This document shows, one piece after another, positions 8,706 through 15,599 of a DNA stretch of 16,793 bases. The position numbers and the translations under genes were made by a program. The DNA lies in the NCBI GenBank assembly GCA_023443515.1, contig JAEZUC010000072.1, positions 1-16,793 of the forward strand, given 5' to 3'. Under the pieces are notes generated by a model. That model was not told the DNA's origin. It searched no databases and saw only the letters and a list, made by a program, of their open reading frames with translations. This DNA is from Bacillota bacterium (GTDB lineage Bacteria > Bacillota > Clostridia > Acetivibrionales > DSM-1351). Numbering within the stretch: position 1 is the first letter of the stretch; the number at the start of each line of letters is the position of its first letter.

Positions 8706-9515
8706 ATGAGAACATTATCAAAAACTTTGTTATATACTTTACTGGGAATATTATCATTAATTTTTTTGATACCACTTTTTTATGCACTGTATACATCATT
8801 ATTGCCATTGCAGTACGTGGACAAAGTTGTATCGCTTAACAAACTTAATTTAAATAATTATATTACGCTGTTTCAGAAGACAGAGGTAGTTCAATGGTTC
8901 TTTAATACAGCCATTGTTACAGTTTTAACTGTACTGGGCAATGTTGTTTTAAACACTATGGCAGGCTATGCACTGGCAAAGTTTAATTTTCCGGGGAAGA
9001 AACTAATCTTTATATTGGTTCTTGCCAGTATGATGATCCCATTCCAATTGATTATAACGCCTATGTATATTATGATTGCGAAATTACATTTGCATAATAC
9101 ATTAGCCGGACTTATTATTCCATTTATGTACAATTGCTTGTATATATTCATGGCTCGACAATTTTTCCTGACTATTCCTAAGGAAATTGAGGAAGCGGCT
9201 ACCATTGACGGACTTAGCAAAGCAAAGACATTCTTTAAGATTATTGTACCTCTTTCAGGAAATATAATAACTACTATAGTAATATTGAATTTCACATCAA
9301 CATGGAACTCATATCTTGTCCCTGCAACATTTATCAATGATAAGTCCAAATATTTACTTGTTGTTGGTTTAAGAACGGTTAATGATCAGTTCTTTACTCG
9401 TCCTAATCTTGTAATGGCCGGAGTAATTTTAACAACGTTACCTGTATTATTACTATTCCTCAGGTATCAAAAATACTTTGTACAAGGAATTGCAACTACA
9501 GGCTTAAAAGGTTGA
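8706..9515 (+). CDS. ABC sugar transporter permease, MalG/UgpE type
   Basis: A 269-residue membrane subunit, the partner of the permease before it. Hydrophobic segments include the N-terminal LLYTLLGILSLIFLIPLFYA and others around residues 60-85, 98-120, 130-150, 180-200 and 235-255. The EAA loop reads EEAATIDGLSKAKTFFKIIVP, and the C-terminus YFVQGIATTGLKG is typical of MalG-type permeases. The start has a good ribosome binding site (AAGGGG, 9 bases upstream) and lies 12 bases after the previous stop, which indicates one transcript. The oxidoreductase gene follows after 25 bases. Confidence 0.93.
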   Translation: MRTLSKTLLYTLLGILSLIFLIPLFYALYTSLLPLQYVDKVVSLNKLNLNNYITLFQKTEVVQWFFNTAIVTVLTVLGNVVLNTMAGYALAKFNFPGKKLIFILVLASMMIPFQLIITPMYIMIAKLHLHNTLAGLIIPFMYNCLYIFMARQFFLTIPKEIEEAATIDGLSKAKTFFKIIVPLSGNIITTIVILNFTSTWNSYLVPATFINDKSKYLLVVGLRTVNDQFFTRPNLVMAGVILTTLPVLLLFLRYQKYFVQGIATTGLKG

Positions 9516-9527
9516 TTTCAATATATA

Positions 9528-9533
9528 GAGGTG
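9528..9533 (+). promoter_or_regulatory. Ribosome binding site that fixes the start at 9541
   Basis: GAGGTG is 1 base from the ATG at 9535 but 7 bases from the ATG at 9541. The second is the usable start. Confidence 0.75.
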
Positions 9534-9540
9534 AATGTAC

Positions 9541-10800
9541 ATGAGGAAAATTTCTTTAGCACTAATAGGTGCCGGGGACAGGGGAATGCACTCCTATGCC
9601 CCATACGCATTAAATAAACCCCATGAGGTTGAATTTGTTGCCGTAGCTGAACAAGATGAGCAAAAACGAGAAAACTTCAGACAGCAGTATGGTATAAGTG
9701 AGGATTACTGTTTCAAAGATTATAAAGACTTGCTGAATAGCCCCAAACTGGCTGATGGAGTACTGATTTGCACTCAGGACAGAATGCATCTTGAACCGGC
9801 AGTTATGGCATTGGAAAAAGGTTATCACGTTATGCTTGAAAAGCCTATGTCGGTTGATCCTGCCGAATGCATCCAAATCGGGAACTGCGCTGAAAAGTAT
9901 AATAGAATATTACTGATTTGCCATGTGTTAAGATATACGCCATTCTTTTCAACAATTAAGGAACTTATTGAAAAAGGGAGCATTGGTAAGCTGATTTCGA
10001 TTCAACATAATGAAAATGTGGGCTATTGGCATCAGGCCCATAGTTACGTAAGAGGTAACTGGCGTAATTCTGAAGAATCCAGTCCGATGATTCTGGCGAA
10101 GTCATGTCATGATATGGACATTATTCTTTGGTTAGCCGGAGCGGACTGCACTAGGCTGTCTTCTTTCGGAGCTCTTACTCACTTTAAGAAGGATAATGCT
10201 CCGGCAGGAGCGCCCGAAAGATGTCTGCAAGGATGTCCTTCTGAAAAGGAATGCCCATATTATGCTCCTAAAATCTATCTAACAGAAAAAACGGACTGGC
10301 CTACGTCTGTTATTTCTACCGACCTAAGTATAGAAGGCAGGCTGAAAGCATTAAAGGACGGGCCTTACGGCAGGTGTGTTTACCATTGTGATAACAATGT
10401 GGTAGATCATCAGGTAGTAAACATGGAATTTGAAAATGACGTTACTGCTGCATTTACAATGTGTGCTTTTTCAAATGAAATGGGCAGAACAATAAAGCTG
10501 ATGGGTTCAAAAGGTGAGATAAGAGGTCATATGGAGAAGAACCAAATAGAAGTAATTGAGTTTGGAACTTCAAAAAAACTAACCATTGACCTGAATATAG
10601 GTGTTGATATACATGGACATGGCGGTGGCGATGAAAGGCTTATGGCTGATTTTATTAATTTAATCAGAGAAAATAATAATAACGGCCTTACTTCTGCAAA
10701 AAACTCCGTTCAGAGCCATTTAATGTCCTTCGCAGCAGAAAAGTCACGGCTTGAAGGCACTGTAATCAATTTAAAAGAGTATATGCAGCAGCTTAAATAA
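9541..10800 (+). CDS. Gfo/Idh/MocA-family NAD(P)-dependent sugar oxidoreductase
   Basis: A 419-residue cytosolic dehydrogenase that ends the transporter operon and probably oxidises or otherwise remodels the imported sugar. The Rossmann domain opens with ISLALIGAGDRGMH. Glu100-Lys101-Pro102 is the family's EKP motif, with Lys101 the expected catalytic residue. LAKSCHDMDIILWL (His190, Asp193) supplies the usual second active-site segment, and HGHGGGDERLMADF near the C-terminus is also typical. An unusual cysteine set, Cys228, Cys232, Cys238, Cys279 and Cys283 (CLQGC, C-P-Y, CVYHC), lies in the C-terminal alpha/beta domain. I have seen similar cysteines in some relatives but know of no assigned role. 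A 25-base gap to the permease gene supports co-transcription; a hairpin at 10824 ends the operon. Confidence 0.9.
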   Translation: MRKISLALIGAGDRGMHSYAPYALNKPHEVEFVAVAEQDEQKRENFRQQYGISEDYCFKDYKDLLNSPKLADGVLICTQDRMHLEPAVMALEKGYHVMLEKPMSVDPAECIQIGNCAEKYNRILLICHVLRYTPFFSTIKELIEKGSIGKLISIQHNENVGYWHQAHSYVRGNWRNSEESSPMILAKSCHDMDIILWLAGADCTRLSSFGALTHFKKDNAPAGAPERCLQGCPSEKECPYYAPKIYLTEKTDWPTSVISTDLSIEGRLKALKDGPYGRCVYHCDNNVVDHQVVNMEFENDVTAAFTMCAFSNEMGRTIKLMGSKGEIRGHMEKNQIEVIEFGTSKKLTIDLNIGVDIHGHGGGDERLMADFINLIRENNNNGLTSAKNSVQSHLMSFAAEKSRLEGTVINLKEYMQQLK

Positions 10801-10823
10801 TATGATAATACCTGAATAAAAAA

Positions 10824-10864
10824 GGGTCTGTCACAAAAAAAGAAAAAAATTTTTGTGACAACCC
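10824..10864. terminator. Hairpin element C, probable operon terminator
   Basis: GGGTCTGTCACAAAAA (10824-10839) pairs with TTTTTGTGACAACCC (10850-10864) except for one bulged C. The pairing runs over about 15 positions with an A-rich loop. The stem begins 23 bases after the oxidoreductase stop, and ATTTTGCTTT follows, so it can terminate the transporter operon. The outer end GGGTCTGTCACAAAA matches the left end of element A (GGGGCTGTCGTAAAA) at 12 of 15 positions. It may therefore be a minimal member of the same repeat family. Confidence 0.65.
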
Positions 10865-10885
10865 ATTTTGCTTTAATGTCTCTAG

Positions 10886-11044
10886 TTGAAGCTGGTTTAT
10901 TTCATCACTCAAAACCATATTTGCTACTGCAATGATGTATCAATTATCGGAAAAAATAAAAACAACGGAGCAATTCAGGTTGTAAATTTGCCAAGTACTA
11001 GTGCGTATTTCAATATTCGGGTATATATGGTAGTATATGGTTAG
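10886..11044 (+). pseudogene. Possible gene remnant or short unknown reading frame
   Basis: A frame of 52 codons ends in TAG. Its last 35 residues look protein-like: VSIIGKNKNNGAIQVVNLP followed by alternating hydrophobic residues ending VYMVVYG, as in the last strands of a beta-sandwich domain. Many codons follow the purine-N-pyrimidine pattern of coding DNA. There is no ribosome binding site at the opening TTG and no recognisable family. It overlaps the upstream region of the adenylyltransferase gene. It could be the 3' remnant of a lost gene or chance. Confidence 0.2.
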
Positions 11045-11085
11045 CGTTAGCAAATATGTTGACGTAAACAAGCTTACTTTGGGAG

Positions 11086-11092
11086 AAAGGGG
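11086..11092 (+). promoter_or_regulatory. Ribosome binding site that fixes the start at 11100
   Basis: AAAGGGG lies 7 bases before the in-frame ATG at 11100. The longer-frame ATG at 11037 has only TATATGGTAGTAT upstream, with no usable site. Confidence 0.75.
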
Positions 11093-11099
11093 TACTGGA

Positions 11100-11954
11100 A
11101 TGCTTGGATACCCGGATATACTAACCGGTTTAATTAAACTCGGTAAGTCAATAGAACAAATAAAAACAGGCATTGTTATAGGTTCTAGGGCAAGAACAGA
11201 GCACCCGGCCGATGAATATTCAGATGTTGACATTGTATTACTGGTTGAAGATATTGAGTTTTTTATAGAATCAGATGAATGGTTGAATGGGTTTGGTAAA
11301 TATCATATTTCATTCACTGAAGATTCCATTGCCGACGGAAAGGAAAGACGTATACTTTTTGATAATGCATTAGACGTTGACTTTATTTTCATACAGGCAA
11401 ATGATATTGACAGAATTGAAAAAGATACATACGTTACAGAAATGATAGGCAGGTCATATAGAATACTATTTGATAAGATAGGATTTGAAGCTGTCTTGCA
11501 GAGAATGGTATCCTCCCTGAAACCCTATATGCTACCTTCAGAGAGTGATTTTAAAAACACTGCCTGTAATTTTTGGTTCCATACAATATGGGCTGCTAAA
11601 AAAGTACTGCGAGGTGAATTGTGGGTAGCCAAAAACTGTGTGGATGGCTATATGAAAAATATGCTTTTAAAAATGATTGAAATCTATTCTCACGCTGTTA
11701 ATAGTTTGACCTATAACACCTGGCATAGCGGACGTTTTGTAGAACAGTGGGCAGAGCCTTGGATAGTGGAGGAGTTTTCTGAAATATATGCAGTATATTC
11801 CGACATTGATATTTTGCGAGCACTGTTTAAAACCATAGAATTGTATCGCAAGCTGGCAGTGGAAACAGCAAAAAGACTAAAGTATAAATATCCTTACGAA
11901 GCAGAACGGTATGCTTTAAATTACCTGGACAACATTAAGCGATTTAGGAACTAG
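11100..11954 (+). CDS. Aminoglycoside 6-adenylyltransferase-like nucleotidyltransferase
   Basis: A 284-residue cytosolic protein of the AadE family (Adenyl_transf), whose known members transfer AMP from ATP to the 6-position of streptomycin. The nucleotidyltransferase core is near the N-terminus: GSRARTEHPADEYSDVDIVL, with Gly28-Ser29 and the metal-binding pair Asp42 and Asp44. A later acidic strand is LDVDFIFIQ. The C-terminal half is helical and family-like (CNFWFHTIWAAKKVLRGELWVAKNCVDGYM, RFVEQWAEPWIVEEF, KYPYEAERYALNYL). The length from 11100 equals the family's usual 280-290 residues, whereas the ATG at 11037 would add 21 unmatched residues. It is a single gene unrelated to the sugar operons, lying between two inverted-repeat elements. 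Whether it confers resistance cannot be told; many chromosomal relatives are uncharacterised. Confidence 0.82.
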   Translation: MLGYPDILTGLIKLGKSIEQIKTGIVIGSRARTEHPADEYSDVDIVLLVEDIEFFIESDEWLNGFGKYHISFTEDSIADGKERRILFDNALDVDFIFIQANDIDRIEKDTYVTEMIGRSYRILFDKIGFEAVLQRMVSSLKPYMLPSESDFKNTACNFWFHTIWAAKKVLRGELWVAKNCVDGYMKNMLLKMIEIYSHAVNSLTYNTWHSGRFVEQWAEPWIVEEFSEIYAVYSDIDILRALFKTIELYRKLAVETAKRLKYKYPYEAERYALNYLDNIKRFRN

Positions 11955-11959
11955 TATAA

Positions 11960-12108
11960 GGGGCTGCTAGAAAACTTATTTTTATGTTTTATAAACTGTA
12001 CTCAAAGTATAAATTGTATCAATGGAAGCTTGGAAGCAATCATTGATACAATTTTATACGGGAGTACCGGGGTTAAACCAGAAAAACTTTCTGTTTTGCA
12101 ACTGCCCC
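11960..12108. repeat. MITE-like inverted-repeat element B with internal palindrome
   Basis: The ends GGGGCTGCTAGAAAA (11960-11974) and the reverse complement of 12094-12108 (GGGGCAGTTGCAAAA) are imperfect inverted repeats. The centre holds a perfect 14-base inverted repeat, AAATTGTATCAATG (12011-12024) and CATTGATACAATTT (12041-12054), with a 16-base loop. The right 53 bases match element A at 48 positions, and their inner hairpin here has one mismatch (AAACCAGAAA against TTTCTGTTTT). The element starts 5 bases after the adenylyltransferase stop. It ends 26 bases before the stop of the convergent deacetylase gene, so it probably terminates both. Confidence 0.7.
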
Positions 12109-12134
12109 ACATAAACTCCAAGAGAAACTCTTTA

Positions 12135-12983
12135 TTAAAGAACACTAGTAAGTCTGTTTTTAACATCTGCTTTAAATCTGTCAATATATCCGAAGATGTA
12201 ATCTATTATGTCCATGTTCGGATTTTGAATTAAGGGAGTCAAATCCATTGCATACATGAGAGAAGAGGCCATATCTGTTCCATGTGAGGCATAATAGGTT
12301 GCATTGGCCAGCCTTCTGCCTGTTGTGGCTAAATCATATCTCTTTCCGCCACAAATCTGTGAGTCAAATACACCGAGAAGTGAGGCTGCTATATTCGGAT
12401 GTGCAGAAACGTCAAATACAGCCTTTTCTTCATCATTCACCCAGTCAAGGCTTCTCCATACCTCACAGCCATACAGCTTTTCGGGCTGAGCATCAGCAGG
12501 CAACTCTCTTAACGCGTGTATAACCTTTGTAACTACACCTAAATGGGTGTCGTGCTTATCTGCAAGGTTGTGTGTATAAATAACCTTGGGCTTAGCAGCA
12601 GAAATCAAATCTTTTAGTTCGTTTATTATGTCCGTATTTTTAGGTTTTTTTACATCGGCACTGGGATAGTCAAGAAGTGCCAAGGCTCCATATTCACCTA
12701 CAAAGGCAGCCTTTTTTTGTTCTAGCTTTCTTACGGTTTGCATTTGCTCGTCGGTATATTCGGCATACAGGCCATCCCTTGGGCTGCCTGCACCGTTTGT
12801 TACAACAACTGAATAAAACCATTTATCATCCTTGCCAAAGCACTCCAGAATACCATCCTGTGCCATAAATTCAATATCATCCTGATGTGCAGCGATAGCC
12901 ATATGAGTAGTTCTGCTGACAGCTTCATCTAATTGCTTGTTATCCGGAATGTAGAATTCAGCACCTTTGTTTTTTAATTTCAT
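12135..12983 (-). CDS. PIG-L/LmbE-family zinc-dependent deacetylase
   Basis: A 282-residue cytosolic hydrolase of the family that removes N-acetyl groups from GlcNAc-type sugars (MshB, BshB, archaeal diacetylchitobiose deacetylase). The motif AHQDD gives His33 and Asp36 as zinc ligands and Asp35 as the general base. His144 and His147 in HNLADKHDTHLGV supply the catalytic histidine and third ligand. No signal peptide is seen, so the substrate is intracellular. The start has AGGAG 10 bases upstream and lies 22 bases after the kinase gene, making it the last gene of the minus-strand operon. Its partners (sugar kinase, SIS-domain protein) argue for deacetylation of an imported N-acetylated sugar rather than thiol biosynthesis. 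The exact substrate is inference. Confidence 0.87.
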   Translation of the reverse strand: MKLKNKGAEFYIPDNKQLDEAVSRTTHMAIAAHQDDIEFMAQDGILECFGKDDKWFYSVVVTNGAGSPRDGLYAEYTDEQMQTVRKLEQKKAAFVGEYGALALLDYPSADVKKPKNTDIINELKDLISAAKPKVIYTHNLADKHDTHLGVVTKVIHALRELPADAQPEKLYGCEVWRSLDWVNDEEKAVFDVSAHPNIAASLLGVFDSQICGGKRYDLATTGRRLANATYYASHGTDMASSLMYAMDLTPLIQNPNMDIIDYIFGYIDRFKADVKNRLTSVL

Positions 12984-13005
12984 TTATATCACACTCCTGT
13001 ATGCG

Positions 13006-14394
13006 TTATAATATCTCAGGCAGACTTGCAGCGGTGATTGACTGGCCCACACCTCTGTTTGATTCCTCCGGCAGATGCAGAGATATTGCCGAGGCCAACT
13101 CCGGGAATTCTACATTTAACACTGTCCTTGCAGTGTTAAGTATAATATTTCCTCCATCTTCTGACGTTACACCGCCAAGTACCAGAACGTGTTTTATATC
13201 ATAAAAATCAGCGTAATGAGCTATTGTATAGCCGAGATAAATGCCTATTGATTCAAAGATGTCCTTTGCACGTTGGTCACCGCCTGAGAGCAGGTCTTGT
13301 ACTTTTCTGAACTTATCAGCGGGAGTCATATTTTCATCAAACTCAATACCTGCAGCTAAGGCAAGCTTGATAACCGAATCCTGAGACAAATACTTTACTC
13401 CGCAGCCATAATCTCCTGACCACTCATCAACAATTGCTCCGGTGTTGTAATCTACAGGTACAAATGCCAGTTCATTCAACCAGCCTGTAATATTTCCGTT
13501 AGAATCAATGTAGCCTCCTGCTTCGCTGGTACCCATGGAAATTCCCAAGATTCTGGTATCATTCAGCTGCATAGCCCCTGCCAGAGCTGTAACATCACCG
13601 TCGTTTGCAACTTCTAGTGGTATCGAGCCCAGCTTTTCTTGAATATCAAGAAACATATTGCGTACCTTCTTTTCAAAAAGCTCATGGGGAACCTCTAGAA
13701 AAAGAGAAGAAATCATAATGCGGTTATTGATGAAAATACCGGCAGAGCTGACACCAACTGCATCTACACTAGGTAAATATGTGGCTGCAGATTTCAAAGC
13801 TTTTAAAATCTCGCTGTAGTGGTAATCAGGGTTGCTATTGACCTTGGGCTGCCAGAGAATCTTCTCACTGTGCACGGCTTCTCCGTTTATTACAGCTGAT
13901 ACCTTGAGACCGCTGCCTCCTGCATCAAGACCGATACGACAGCCGGCTTGGTGGCGTCCTATGGCTTTTGTGCTTTCTTTAGCCTCCGGAACCTTTTCGT
14001 AATCAGTTATCTCTACAGTAAACTGTTTTTCGTATATACGTCTCATAACCCCTGCATCAAATTCTCTATTTCCGCCGGGACTATATATTTGTTTTATATA
14101 GTCGCCTATATATGAAGGCCCTCCCAGTATAATCTTCCAACCACCCCATATCCAAAGTAGGCATTTGACTAAACGCTCCACATACTTGAGATTTGCATCA
14201 GCCATTTTAGAGGTGTCGTCGAAGATATAAGTACTGTATCTGGAAATCAGGCCATCGCTTCGCTCAATCCCGATTGAAATTGGAACTGCTTTACCGGTTG
14301 CTTTAACAGCATTAAGAAAAATACGGTTTTCAAGAGCAGCCGGGCGGAAATCTTTATCTAAAACCGGAACAAATTTAGGGTTTATAGTATCCAT
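13006..14394 (-). CDS. ROK-like sugar kinase with N-terminal extension
   Basis: A 462-residue protein of the actin/hexokinase-like ATPase fold. The kinase core starts at about residue 153: IGLDAGGSGLKVSAVI (phosphate-1 motif, 157-164), AVGVSSAGIF (213-221), ANDGDVTALAGA (catalytic Asp candidates 265 and 267), LGISMGTSEAGGYID (phosphate-2 motif) and HVLVLGGVTSEDGG (adenosine motif, 402-415). The first 150 residues are an extension absent from ordinary ROK kinases of about 300 residues; I recognise no domain in it. The zinc-binding CxCGxxGC signature of ROK proteins is reduced to DYGCGVKYLSQDS. AGGAGA 6 bases before the ATG and a 13-base gap to the SIS gene show tight coupling. It probably phosphorylates a free hexosamine or related sugar, but a BadF-type or regulatory role is possible. 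Confidence 0.75.
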   Translation of the reverse strand: MDTINPKFVPVLDKDFRPAALENRIFLNAVKATGKAVPISIGIERSDGLISRYSTYIFDDTSKMADANLKYVERLVKCLLWIWGGWKIILGGPSYIGDYIKQIYSPGGNREFDAGVMRRIYEKQFTVEITDYEKVPEAKESTKAIGRHQAGCRIGLDAGGSGLKVSAVINGEAVHSEKILWQPKVNSNPDYHYSEILKALKSAATYLPSVDAVGVSSAGIFINNRIMISSLFLEVPHELFEKKVRNMFLDIQEKLGSIPLEVANDGDVTALAGAMQLNDTRILGISMGTSEAGGYIDSNGNITGWLNELAFVPVDYNTGAIVDEWSGDYGCGVKYLSQDSVIKLALAAGIEFDENMTPADKFRKVQDLLSGGDQRAKDIFESIGIYLGYTIAHYADFYDIKHVLVLGGVTSEDGGNIILNTARTVLNVEFPELASAISLHLPEESNRGVGQSITAASLPEIL

Positions 14395-14407
14395 AATATG
14401 TCTCCTG

Positions 14408-15457
14408 TTACTTAGTAATTGTTACTTTGTTTAGACCTCTGGGACTATCCGGGTTCAAGCCTTTTGTCAGCGATAGGTTACATGCAAACATCTGGGCTAT
14501 AACCACATTATAGAACGGGGAAATCATATCATTATCAGTTTGTGGAATTTCAAAGGAGCAGTTACCCATTTCCAAGACTTCCTTATTGTTGGAAATAACT
14601 ATGATTTCGGCCTGACATTCCTTCAGCTTATTAATCATTTCAATGATATCCTTTAAAGCAGGTCCTTCAGGTGCATATACGAAAACAGGCATATCTTTAT
14701 CAATCATCGCAAAGGGACCGTGATGAAAATCCGATACTGCATAGGCTTTTGCACGCACATATGAGGTTTCTTGAATTTTCAGAGCTGCTTCTAAGGCTAT
14801 AGAATAATTCATACCTCTGGTAAGAATAAAGCATTCATTCATGTATAAATACCGTTCAGCCTTATTTTTAATATGCTCGGCAGAAGTTTCAATGATATTA
14901 GTGATGTTTTGAGGAATAAGAGACAATTCCTTCTTCATATCCTCATTACCGGACCATGCGGCAACCAGCTGAGCTATAAGGTATAACTGGGATGTAAATG
15001 TTTTTGTTGCAGCTACACTTTTTTCAAGACCCGCATTGCAGAAAAGATGAAACATTGATTCAGTAGCAAGGGGCGATAGAGTATCATTAGTAATACTGAT
15101 AGTTGTTGCTCCGCATTTATTTGCACTTTTTATAACCTCAAGGACGTCAGCAGCCTTGCCGGACTGGGAAATTCCTATTACCAGGCTATTTTTCATATTT
15201 AGATTTTTACCATAGGTAGTAAATATTGAAGGTGCAGCCAGTGCCACCGGTATTTCCAGAGCATATTCGATAATATATTTTGCGTATACTCCTGCATGAT
15301 CAGAAGTACCTCTTGCCGCAATTACCACAGAGTCAATACGTTGTTTTTTCAGGTGTTCCGCTATGCTTGAGATAATAGGTTCGTTTGAAACCTTGCACCT
15401 TTCTAAAACACTTGGTTGTTCCTTTATTTCCTGCCACATTTTTGTCATATTTGTCAT
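14408..15457 (-). CDS. SIS-domain sugar-phosphate isomerase/deaminase (GlmS isomerase-like)
   Basis: A 349-residue cytosolic enzyme with two SIS domains, equal to the isomerase half of glucosamine-6-phosphate synthase without its glutaminase domain. Motifs include ARGTSDHAGVYAKYIIE (48-64), ISQSGKAADVLEVI (Ser98-Gln99-Ser100, phosphate binding), AATKTFTSQLYLIAQL and TSYVRAKAYAVSDFHHGPFAMID. The tail is DSPRGLNKVTI. Counterparts of the GlmS catalytic residues are present: Glu230, His246 and Lys344. Proteins of this layout are the NagB-II/GlmD-type glucosamine-6-phosphate deaminases, AgaS and FrlB-like enzymes. With the kinase and deacetylase behind it, a deaminase/isomerase converting an amino-sugar phosphate to a ketose phosphate is the best reading. 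It is the first gene of the minus-strand operon, under its own promoter and operator. The frame extends to an ATG at 15478, but the ribosome binding site lies inside that extension. Confidence 0.87.
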   Translation of the reverse strand: MTNMTKMWQEIKEQPSVLERCKVSNEPIISSIAEHLKKQRIDSVVIAARGTSDHAGVYAKYIIEYALEIPVALAAPSIFTTYGKNLNMKNSLVIGISQSGKAADVLEVIKSANKCGATTISITNDTLSPLATESMFHLFCNAGLEKSVAATKTFTSQLYLIAQLVAAWSGNEDMKKELSLIPQNITNIIETSAEHIKNKAERYLYMNECFILTRGMNYSIALEAALKIQETSYVRAKAYAVSDFHHGPFAMIDKDMPVFVYAPEGPALKDIIEMINKLKECQAEIIVISNNKEVLEMGNCSFEIPQTDNDMISPFYNVVIAQMFACNLSLTKGLNPDSPRGLNKVTITK

Positions 15458-15464
15458 AACAATT

Positions 15465-15468
15465 CCTC
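15465..15468 (-). promoter_or_regulatory. Ribosome binding site that fixes the SIS-gene start at 15457
   Basis: On the minus strand GAGG lies 7 bases before the ATG at 15457. The upstream in-frame ATG at 15478 would read through this site. Confidence 0.65.
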
Positions 15469-15493
15469 GCAATCTCATGTAATATATTTGTAT

Positions 15494-15509
15494 AGAGGTA
15501 TATACCAGT
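15494..15509 (-). promoter_or_regulatory. Candidate operator for the GntR/UTRA regulator
   Basis: The minus strand reads ACTGGTATATACCTCT, centred on the perfect palindrome GGTATATACC (15497-15506). It matches the DasR/NagR-type consensus as I recall it (ACTGGTCTAGACCACT) at 13 of 16 positions. It lies just after the expected transcription start of the SIS operon, where a bound repressor would block it. Confidence 0.65.
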
Positions 15510-15517
15510 TTAATTAT

Positions 15518-15546
15518 AATTTATCATCTGACAGGCATAAAGTCAA
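15518..15546 (-). promoter_or_regulatory. Promoter of the SIS-kinase-deacetylase operon
   Basis: On the minus strand TTGACT (15541-15546) is followed after 17 bases by TAAATT (15518-15523). Spacing is ideal and the -35 is near consensus. The expected start is near 15511, directly before the operator. Confidence 0.6.
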
Positions 15547-15558
15547 GCGGATTCTATA

Positions 15559-15599
15559 CATAAAATCAATAACGAGGCAATATATTTCCCCGTTATTGA
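15559..15599 (-). terminator. Terminator of the GntR-family regulator gene
   Basis: On the minus strand TCAATAACGGGG pairs with CCTCGTTATTGA over 12 positions with one G-U pair and a 10-base loop. TTTTATG follows. The stem contains the regulator's TAA stop (15593-15595). It separates this gene from the promoter at 15518-15546. Confidence 0.75.

Noticed and set aside
11015..11035. GGTATATA-containing sequence before the adenylyltransferase gene as a second GntR-type operator
   Set aside because: Only one half matches the palindrome (GGTATATATGG instead of GGTATATACC), and the gene has no link to amino sugars.
12030..12233. Plus-strand frame of 67 codons between the convergent genes
   Set aside because: It overlaps element B and the 3' end of the deacetylase gene, and its sequence derives from the repeat; no start signal or family match.
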